From Arenicellales bacterium (GTDB lineage: Bacteria > Pseudomonadota > Gammaproteobacteria > BMS3Bbin11), in assembly GCA_029287915.1 (NCBI GenBank), contig JARFQE010000016.1, positions 1 to 59,766 on the forward strand: DNA of 59,766 nucleotides. Reading direction: 5' to 3'. The notes under the pieces are model-generated. The model saw only the letters and a program-made list of their open reading frames with translations. It was not told the DNA's origin and did no database searches. Positions 54,038 to 59,766 of this stretch are shown in pieces. The translations under genes and the position numbers were made by a program. Each line of letters begins with the position of its first letter. Position 1 is the first letter of the stretch.

Positions 54038-54895
54038 CTAGAATGAAAAAATATCTCTCCTAAGACTTGGAATAATACGCCCAATCTCAGCAAACCCAGT
54101 ATCCCGTGAAAACAGGACACCAGCCCCTATATCAGGACTGCCATCAGAAAACCCCTTGACCAGGTAACCCATCACTTTCCACTTTGGATTCATACGATGG
54201 CTGATAAAACCAGTCAATTCACTCATACCTTCAGTAAACTCTGTCGTCGCTTCCCTGATATCATAAAAGGCACCGAACGATGTCGTTTTGTTGTAGCGGT
54301 ATGAATCACCGATCGAACCATAGAATACGTTATTGATCTTCACTGTATCTGTGTCGCCAAAGATTTTGTAACCCACAGTAAAGAATAACGAATGCCTATC
54401 CAGTCCCTTGATCAGATCAGTCTCCAGTGCCCAGTCGAATTCACCTGTGCCAAGGCCTTTATCCTCATCTGCCGTCGGTAATTTAACCCTGCCCGTGACA
54501 TCCACAATAGGCAGCGTTTCTGTGCCGGGATAGGCAAACCAGGTAAACGATGCGGTGATATCACCAAGACCTGATTCACTGGTTGAGCCACCGCCTGGAA
54601 TCGGTACTGGTCTGCCATCAGGACCGATTACCACATCACCGGAGCTTTCAAGTGAGATATAAGGTATCGTAATACCACTACTCCATTGATCAGTAGCATA
54701 TTTGAAGGTTAATGGTATATAGAGCATGTCCGTAGTTTCTTCGGCACCGTATTTTCCCGAACTGAAATCGATTCCAGTGCTTATCAGAACACTATTTGAT
54801 GGAAGATCTACAGCCTGTGCAGGCATTGGCAGGTAAATAGCAATAATGGTGGCTATTGCAGTGAGAATAGAATGCGTATTTGCTTTCTTCAACAT
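54038..54895 (-). CDS. Outer-membrane-type beta-barrel protein (MetA-pathway-of-phenol-degradation-like)
   Basis: A 285-residue exported protein. The signal peptide is about residues 1-30 (ends PAQA). The mature part has alternating amphipathic strands: VLISTGIDFSSGKYG, IPLTFKYATDQWSSGITIPYIS (quoted in part), GLGDITASFTWF and VTGRVKLPTADEDKGLGTG. The GLGD and KLPT.D..GLGTG motifs recall the MetA_phenol_deg transporter family, which are probably outer-membrane proteins. The start is ATG 54895; an in-frame extension to 54946 uses GTG inside a hairpin. It lies just after that hairpin and before the RcnB-like gene. Function unknown. Confidence 0.72.
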   Translation of the reverse strand: MLKKANTHSILTAIATIIAIYLPMPAQAVDLPSNSVLISTGIDFSSGKYGAEETTDMLYIPLTFKYATDQWSSGITIPYISLESSGDVVIGPDGRPVPIPGGGSTSESGLGDITASFTWFAYPGTETLPIVDVTGRVKLPTADEDKGLGTGEFDWALETDLIKGLDRHSLFFTVGYKIFGDTDTVKINNVFYGSIGDSYRYNKTTSFGAFYDIREATTEFTEGMSELTGFISHRMNPKWKVMGYLVKGFSDGSPDIGAGVLFSRDTGFAEIGRIIPSLRRDIFSF

Positions 54896-54927
54896 CTTTT
54901 TTCTGTCATTGATGTAAATAAACGAAA

Positions 54928-54957
54928 TCGGCGAAAGAGTTTTCACGCTTTCGCCGA
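54928..54957 (-). terminator. Strong hairpin after the duplicated secreted-protein gene
   Basis: TCGGCGAAAG and CTTTCGCCGA form a perfect 10-base stem with a 10-base loop. On the minus strand it is followed by TTTCGTTTATTT. It lies 19 bases after the stop at 54976 and 33 bases before the next ATG, and fits a terminator or partial attenuator between the two genes. Confidence 0.7.
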
Positions 54958-54975
54958 CAGATCTGTTACTGAGAT

Positions 54976-56148
54976 TTAACTACGACCTGGTCGTTCAGGT
55001 TTTGCAGGTTTCTGTGGTTTTTCAGGCCGCTGCGGCTTCTCAACACGAGTGACCTTCTGCGGTCGCTGCGGTTTCTCAATACGGGTGATCTTGGTCGGTT
55101 TCTGGGGCCGTTCTATACGCTCTACCCTGACCGGTTTTGAGATTTTTTCTACCCTTTCAACCTTCTCTACTCTTGTAGTTTTCTCGGGCTTTACATGCTT
55201 TACATGCTTTACATGCTTTTCAGGTTTCTGGTTCCTGTCTATTTTTACCTTAGCTGCTTTAACACTGTGCCCAGGTATACCCAGTTCTGCTGAAACAGCA
55301 AGCTCTTCAACAGCAGGGGTGTCGCCCGCATCAACCGTATCTGGTACTTCTGGCGTATCATCAAACAGGCCCAGCTTTTTTAGCTTGCGCTCAAGGTTTT
55401 CCCGCAAACGCGACAACGCGGTCTGATGCCCGGAATTACTGCCTTCATAGGTGACACTATCAAGGGTACCATCGGTGTCATAGACACCTTCCATGCCCGG
55501 CTTCTGCTGTTTGTCTACGATCGCATTATACAAACCGGCAGGACCGCCTTCAGGATAGGGGTTGCCATCGTTGTCCAGTGCAACGCCCTCTGGCAGCGAG
55601 GTCTGTGGAACTAACTCTTCAACAGCACCCTCCTGTGCTTGTGGTATTTCGGTCAGCTCAGCTATCTCTCCTTGCAATGGCTCTCCGTCAGGAACTCCTG
55701 CCCCATCATCAAGCAGCCCCTGCTTGTTCAGCTTGCGCTCAAGATTTTCGCGCAGGCGAGACAGTGCCGTCTGATGCCCATGGTTACTGCCTTCATAGGT
55801 AATACTTACAAGATTTCCATCGCTATCATAGACGCCGGTCATACCGAGCTTCTGCTGCTTGTCTATGATTGCATTATAGAGACCAGCTGGGCCACCCTGC
55901 GGATAGGCATTGCCATCGTTGTCCAGCGCAACGCCTTCTGGCAGCGAGGGTTGTGGTTCTATTTCTGCCGCTTGCTGTTCTACTTCAGGTGTTTCTACCA
56001 GGACAACTTCTACATCCGGGACCTGTGCCGGCTCGACATCCCCTTCCTGTGCCTGGGAGGCCATTGATGCTGTGACTCCCAGCACCAGTGCTGACGCAAT
56101 AGAGGTATACAAATTCATCCTGCCGGGACACTCAGTTATTACCTTCAT
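54976..56148 (-). CDS. Secreted protein with internal domain duplication and basic proline-rich tail
   Basis: A 390-residue protein with an export signal (about residues 11-33). An acidic Pro/Glu/Val stretch leads to two copies of an 81-residue unit (residues 68-148 and 184-264) that are nearly identical. Each has SLPEGVALDNDGN, GGPAGLYNAI, DKQQK, GVYD.DG, TYEGSN.GHQTALSRLRE and NLERKL. After an acidic spacer comes a highly basic tail (about 305-390) of HVK, RVEK, RIEKPQRPQK and KPERP repeats. The calcium-type DNDGN and D.DG loops hint at metal binding. GGGAG lies 7 bases before ATG. No family is recognised. The acidic/basic split suggests an envelope or surface polyelectrolyte-binding role; inference only. 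Confidence 0.75.
   Translation of the reverse strand: MKVITECPGRMNLYTSIASALVLGVTASMASQAQEGDVEPAQVPDVEVVLVETPEVEQQAAEIEPQPSLPEGVALDNDGNAYPQGGPAGLYNAIIDKQQKLGMTGVYDSDGNLVSITYEGSNHGHQTALSRLRENLERKLNKQGLLDDGAGVPDGEPLQGEIAELTEIPQAQEGAVEELVPQTSLPEGVALDNDGNPYPEGGPAGLYNAIVDKQQKPGMEGVYDTDGTLDSVTYEGSNSGHQTALSRLRENLERKLKKLGLFDDTPEVPDTVDAGDTPAVEELAVSAELGIPGHSVKAAKVKIDRNQKPEKHVKHVKHVKPEKTTRVEKVERVEKISKPVRVERIERPQKPTKITRIEKPQRPQKVTRVEKPQRPEKPQKPAKPERPGRS
55357..55599 (-). repeat. Second copy of the internal 243-base repeat
   Basis: Encodes residues 184-264 of the secreted protein. It is offset by 348 bases from the first copy, and the DNA is as similar as the protein (for example both copies contain GTTGCCATCGTTGTCCAG on the plus strand). 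This points to a recent duplication. Confidence 0.85.
55705..55947 (-). repeat. First copy of the internal 243-base repeat
   Basis: Encodes residues 68-148 of the secreted protein and pairs with the copy at 55357-55599. Differences between copies include NHGHQT versus NSGHQT and LNKQGLLDD versus LKKLGLFDD. Confidence 0.85.
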
Positions 56149-56549
56149 TTCTTTCTCCCATTTTTTAGCTAATTACTTCAACACTAGGTGACAAAAGTGC
56201 GGATACCAAGAACTGCCTGATCAGTGGATATCGCTGCTGGATGAACAGCACCAATGGTTTAAGGCAGTTTATGTATTTATTTTATTGTAATGTCCTTAAG
56301 CACAGCTTAAGAGTTACACTGTTCGTAGTCATCGCTCTTTTTTTAATTCGAGTATCATTTTTACCGTGCTTTTCACACTTTTTGTGCGAGTCATTTTTAT
56401 GCAGGCCATTACTGGCTCTAAGCTACGGGCCAGGCTGATGTATACAGAGCTTCCACGGAACAGGATGGTAGGGAGTAGAATCGCGGCTATGTGCCTGTAT
56501 AAAACAATAAGGGAAGCGGTTCGTCGAGAAGGGCGAAACCTTCAAAGCA
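56149..56549. other. Intergenic region before the secreted-protein gene
   Basis: No convincing gene in 401 bases. Two structures are visible. One is an 8-base inverted repeat AACTGCCT/AGGCAGTT (56211-56218, 56262-56269) enclosing a TGCTG/CAGCA hairpin. The other is a CTTAAGC-ACA-GCTTAAG hairpin (56295-56311). They may shape the leader of the secreted-protein transcript or end the hydrolase transcript; the latter ends to the right, so a leader role is more likely. A 65-codon open frame here has no support. Confidence 0.4.
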
Positions 56550-57710
56550 CTATTCAGGACCAGATAACAACATCCAGTAAGGAAGTCCATCTTTTTTCAG
56601 CTTTTTCATGTTTGGTCGCTCTGAAGCATCTTTTCCATAAGATAATAAAGATGCCAGGTCAGCCCTGACAGTATCGTTATAGAGATGATACAAATGACCT
56701 GTCATTTCTCGACCACCTGTCATACTGACATCGATAGTATCCATGCCTCTGAGCACAACCAGATTCTCACCAGCTTCCCCAAGCCGTGGATAACCATGAA
56801 CTTCATTGGACAGGCGCAGAGGTTGATCGTTTCCAGATGAGTAAAGGCTTATTCGATTAACAATCTTCTTCAGCTCAGGAAAGGCCGAACGAAATACATC
56901 GGCATCTATATCCGGGGCCAGGAACACCAGTTCATTGATATGTTTTTTATTGTCTTTGCGTGATAGCAATTGTAATACTCTAAAGACACCTCTTGAACCC
57001 AGACTGTGGGCAACAATACTTAGCCGCTCTGGACCATAAATTTCAGATAAATTCTGAATAACCGCCTCTAGCGAATGCTGACTCCATTCAATATTGGCTT
57101 CATCCTGTGTATACCTGACCAGTGCACCCGCAGACGGCCAGCTAAACAGCAACAGGCGGCTGTGTTCATTCAGCGTCTGTTGAAACAGAGCAGCACGATT
57201 GCAGCCTTTTGAAAAATCAATATTGTAGCCATGAACAAACAGCACCACTTTATTCTTTTCGGAATCATTAGCGGCCTTGTTAAATGCCTGCCATAGCCTT
57301 GCTTCAGGAAACTCTTTTATGGTCATGACTTTTTTGCTGGTATCCGACACGTAAAAAGGCAGACGCGAGGTTATTTCTTTAAATCCAGTTGGGCGAATGT
57401 GTACATCGCAGAGACCCGTGTGTGGACTGCCACGCAAGTCTCCGTAGTATTCGTCTACGGTTTGTTCACCGGTGTGATTACGCAGGGTGTAATACAGCAC
57501 GGATTCTCTTGTCGTATCATCCGAGCTGATTATTGTCGTGTCATTTTGTGTACTGTCATCGGCCTGTGCAAGCTGAAATATAAACAGAGCAACGACCATC
57601 AGCAGGAAAAGCAGGCGTGAGGGACAAAGACCGAGTGTAGTACTAATACAGGAAAAAATACCACGCCCTGCTGACAATAGACTACCTGTTTCAGACTGCT
57701 TGATTTTCAT
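56550..57710 (-). CDS. Alpha/beta hydrolase of the DUF900 type
   Basis: A 386-residue protein with an N-terminal membrane or signal segment (about residues 30-50). The alpha/beta hydrolase fold starts with NKVVLFVHGYNIDFSKGC. The nucleophile elbow is IVAHSLGSRGVFRVLQL with the Ser in HSLGS. FLAPDIDADVFRS follows with the acidic residue, and a late His lies in EMTGHLYHLY. This matches DUF900 (esterase/lipase-like). Export means it acts in the periplasm. It follows aspS by 24 bases on the same strand, but a functional link is unlikely. Substrate unknown. Confidence 0.83.
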   Translation of the reverse strand: MKIKQSETGSLLSAGRGIFSCISTTLGLCPSRLLFLLMVVALFIFQLAQADDSTQNDTTIISSDDTTRESVLYYTLRNHTGEQTVDEYYGDLRGSPHTGLCDVHIRPTGFKEITSRLPFYVSDTSKKVMTIKEFPEARLWQAFNKAANDSEKNKVVLFVHGYNIDFSKGCNRAALFQQTLNEHSRLLLFSWPSAGALVRYTQDEANIEWSQHSLEAVIQNLSEIYGPERLSIVAHSLGSRGVFRVLQLLSRKDNKKHINELVFLAPDIDADVFRSAFPELKKIVNRISLYSSGNDQPLRLSNEVHGYPRLGEAGENLVVLRGMDTIDVSMTGGREMTGHLYHLYNDTVRADLASLLSYGKDASERPNMKKLKKDGLPYWMLLSGPE

Positions 57711-57734
57711 CTTCCGAATATTCTTACCGATAGT

Positions 57735-59549
57735 TTATAAATCAGGTTGTTTTAATGAGCTTTCCTGCTTGCTGCTGTTTTCTTTTACCAGTGGCTTGCG
57801 CAATTTGAGATTGAGTTCCTGTAACTGCGCGTTATCTACTTCATTCGGTGATGCAGTCATCAGGCAGGACGCCTTCTGCGTCTTTGGAAAGGCAATGACG
57901 TCACGAATAGAACTCACTCCTGCCATCATCGCTGCAATACGATCGATACCAAAGGCAATTCCACCATGAGGTGGAGCGCCATATTTTAGCGCATCGAGTA
58001 GAAAACCGAACTTGTCATTCGCTTCTTCATCGCTGATTCCCAGTGCCTTAAAAACCTTTTGCTGTACTTCTTTCTGGTGGATACGGATAGAGCCTCCACC
58101 AATCTCGGAACCGTTCAGCACCAAGTCATAGGCACGAGATAATGCCGTAGCAGGGTCAATTTCGCCTTCTGTTACAGTTGGTGAGGTGAATGGATGATGC
58201 AGTGAAACATTGCGAGCCACTTTGCTATCGTACTCAAACATCGGGAAGTCGATTACCCACAGTGGATGCCATCCTCCATCAACCATGCCCAGATCATGAC
58301 CCAGTTTCTCACGCAGAGCACCGAGCGAGTCATTAACCACTTTGGCAGAATCCGCACCAAAGAACAGCAGGTCGCCATCTTCAGCAGCCGTACGCTGAAG
58401 AATTTCCTTTATAACGTCATCTGGCAGGAATTTGAGTATCGGAGACTGCAAGCCATCGCGTCCGCTGGCAACTTCGTTAACTTTCACATAGGCCAGCCCA
58501 CGGGCACCATACAGGCCTACATAGTCGGTGTAGGAATCAATCTTAGCGCGTGAAAGGCTATTACCACCGGGTACTTTCATGACAGCTACACGACCATCAC
58601 TTGCTTTTGCCGGGTTTGAGAATACCTTGAATTCAACATCCCGCATAACGTCACCGAGATCCACCAGTTGCAGAGGTATACGCAGATCTGGCCGATCACT
58701 ACCAAAGCGACCCATGGCCTCATGCCAACTCATTCGTGGAAATGGATTCGGTAATTCAACGTCCAGAACTTCAGCAAATAAATTACGAATCATGTCTTCC
58801 ATCAAATTCATAATGTCGGACTGATCGATGAAAGACATCTCGATATCCAGCTGTGTAAATTCGGGCTGTCGATCGGCACGTAGATCTTCATCACGAAAGC
58901 ACCGGGCGATCTGATAATAACGTTCATATCCAGATACCATCAGCAGCTGCTTGAACAACTGCGGTGATTGCGGCAGGGCAAAAAACTCACCAGGGTAGGT
59001 GCGGCTCGGAACCAGATAATCTCTGGCGCCTTCAGGTGTTGAACGGGTGAGTATCGGTGTCTCTATCTCGGTAAAGTCTCTATTTTCAAGATAGTTGCGT
59101 AGAGATCGGATTATAGAATGACGAATACGCAGATTTTTCTGCATTGCCTCACGGCGGAGATCAAGAAAACGATGACGCAGGCGGACAGATTCAGTAGTAT
59201 CATCATCGTCGAGCTGAAATGGCAGCGGTTCTGAGCTGTTCAGTAATTGCAGTTCAGTGGTATAGACCTCTATCTTGCCGGTGGGAATATTCAGATTGAC
59301 AGTCCCCTCAGGACGGTGGCGAACACGGCCTTTGACACGCAACACATACTCATTTCTTACATGTTCAGCCAGCTCAAAGGCGGCTTCTTCATCAGGATCG
59401 AAAACGACCTGGACAATACCTGTACGATCACGAAGATCAATAAATATGACGCCACCATGATCACGCCGGCGATTGACCCAGCCACAGAGCTCGACGGTGT
59501 CATCAATATGTTTTTCTGTGACTTCGCCACAATTGTGTGTACGCATCAT
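57735..59549 (-). CDS. aspS: Aspartyl-tRNA synthetase
   Basis: AspRS charges tRNA-Asp. It is 604 residues, bacterial type. An N-terminal OB-fold anticodon domain ([26 protein letters not shown], quoted as [11 protein letters not shown]) comes first. The class II catalytic core has motif 2 [25 protein letters not shown], given as [17 protein letters not shown], and motif 3 [13 protein letters not shown]. The inserted GAD domain (about residues 280-420) marks the bacterial form. A second ATG one codon later would give the usual MRTH start. AAGG lies 10 bases before ATG 59549. Whether it also charges tRNA-Asn cannot be told here. Confidence 0.97.
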   Translation of the reverse strand: MMRTHNCGEVTEKHIDDTVELCGWVNRRRDHGGVIFIDLRDRTGIVQVVFDPDEEAAFELAEHVRNEYVLRVKGRVRHRPEGTVNLNIPTGKIEVYTTELQLLNSSEPLPFQLDDDDTTESVRLRHRFLDLRREAMQKNLRIRHSIIRSLRNYLENRDFTEIETPILTRSTPEGARDYLVPSRTYPGEFFALPQSPQLFKQLLMVSGYERYYQIARCFRDEDLRADRQPEFTQLDIEMSFIDQSDIMNLMEDMIRNLFAEVLDVELPNPFPRMSWHEAMGRFGSDRPDLRIPLQLVDLGDVMRDVEFKVFSNPAKASDGRVAVMKVPGGNSLSRAKIDSYTDYVGLYGARGLAYVKVNEVASGRDGLQSPILKFLPDDVIKEILQRTAAEDGDLLFFGADSAKVVNDSLGALREKLGHDLGMVDGGWHPLWVIDFPMFEYDSKVARNVSLHHPFTSPTVTEGEIDPATALSRAYDLVLNGSEIGGGSIRIHQKEVQQKVFKALGISDEEANDKFGFLLDALKYGAPPHGGIAFGIDRIAAMMAGVSSIRDVIAFPKTQKASCLMTASPNEVDNAQLQELNLKLRKPLVKENSSKQESSLKQPDL

Positions 59550-59600
59550 TTCAATATCGCCTTCGGTATGCCCCGATTAATAATTTGTCTACTGGTGAAA

Positions 59601-59631
59601 AACAAAACCGCTGGCTTGTAAGAGCCAGCGG
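59601..59631 (-). terminator. Rho-independent terminator after fmdB
   Basis: On the minus strand CCGCTGGCT and AGCCAGCGG form a perfect 9-base stem with a 6-base loop, followed by TTTTGTT. It lies about 33 bases after the fmdB stop and about 52 bases before the aspS start. aspS therefore needs its own promoter or depends on readthrough. Confidence 0.85.
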
Positions 59632-59663
59632 CCTGGTGTATTTGTTGGTTTCTTTCGAAACGT

Positions 59664-59766
59664 CTATTTTGACGAATCTCCACTCGGGCATGTACTGCAC
59701 GATGCGGCCTTGTTGTCTGGCTTGCAGCTGGAATTCTTGAAATCAGTCTCGTACCAGCCACTACCT
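59664..59766 (-). CDS. C-terminal end of an FmdB-family zinc-ribbon protein (truncated by the window edge)
   Basis: A minus-strand frame enters from the right edge and encodes 33 residues, starting GSGWYETDFKNSSCKPDN and ending before TAG at 59664-59666. GSGWYETDFK is the conserved end of FmdB-family regulatory zinc-ribbon proteins. In many gammaproteobacteria fmdB sits directly before aspS, as here. The zinc ribbon itself lies outside the window. The tail carries three Cys, more than I expect for the family, but this is a partial view. Confidence 0.75.
   Translation of the reverse strand, partial: GSGWYETDFKNSSCKPDNKAASCSTCPSGDSSK

Noticed and set aside
56241-56438. 65-codon open frame in the gap before the secreted-protein gene
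   Set aside because: No ribosome-binding site and no recognisable pattern; it overlaps the inverted repeats, so noncoding sequence is more likely.
1-59766. CRISPR arrays, insertion sequences, prophage, tRNA or rRNA genes
   Set aside because: No regularly spaced repeats, transposase or integrase motifs, or tRNA-like folds were seen on either strand.

Overview
The window is chromosomal DNA of moderate G+C from what is most likely a gammaproteobacterium. Support for this comes from rapA, tesA divergent from a YbbA/YbbP-type ABC pair, arfB, an fmdB-aspS neighbourhood, an OprC-type copper receptor with its own TonB, and many LysR/TetR/EAL-type genes. The genus cannot be named from the sequence. 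No rRNA, tRNA, CRISPR array, insertion sequence, phage gene or integrase was found. The DNA reads as ordinary core and accessory chromosome, densely packed into operons.

Layout. 1-4.2 kb (+): the tail of a nucleotide cyclase, two ATGA-coupled cyclic-nucleotide-binding-domain proteins, the ribosome-rescue hydrolase ArfB, and a membrane GGDEF/EAL protein. 4.3-11.4 kb (-): a TetR regulator with an evident operator-promoter, an RND adaptor and pump, then an NfeD-type protease and a stomatin-like slipin. 11.7-13.7 kb (-): a DUF1269-like protein, a cold shock protein and a methyltransferase. 13.7-17.6 kb (-): an ornithine-cyclodeaminase-family enzyme followed by a three-subunit FAD/2Fe-2S amino- or imino-acid dehydrogenase. 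17.8-20.6 kb (+): pyruvate phosphate dikinase. 20.7-32.3 kb (-): a seven-gene glycogen operon transcribed glk-glgC-GH57-malQ-glgB-glgA-glgP with overlaps or very short gaps.

32.6-34.4 kb (+): a membrane HEAT-repeat protein whose frame continues past an amber codon into three more membrane helices. 34.4-38.2 kb: a YbbP/YbbA-type ABC system head-to-head with tesA, the two start codons sharing bases. 38.3-40.2 kb: a methyltransferase, then an unknown secreted protein overlapping a TlpA-like thioredoxin. 40.4-47.1 kb (+): rapA, an ABC-F ATPase, a TauE/SafE-DsbD-like membrane protein and a sensorless sigma-54-type activator. 47.1-50.0 kb (-): an OprC-like copper receptor, whose leader can form a hairpin over its ribosome-binding site, and a TonB. 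50.3 kb: a PilZ protein. 50.7-53.7 kb: pirin-azoR-DoxX divergent from a LysR regulator. 53.7-56.1 kb (-): a secreted protein with an internal duplication and a basic tail, a strong hairpin, an outer-membrane-type protein and a small RcnB-like protein. 56.5-59.8 kb (-): a DUF900-type hydrolase, aspS and the end of fmdB.

The best candidates for something undescribed are four. They are the paired degenerate cNMP-domain proteins beside a cyclase, the amber-interrupted HEAT-repeat membrane protein, the duplicated secreted protein with its outer-membrane neighbours, and the unknown secreted protein fused by overlap to a TlpA-like thioredoxin. None can be given a firm function from sequence alone.
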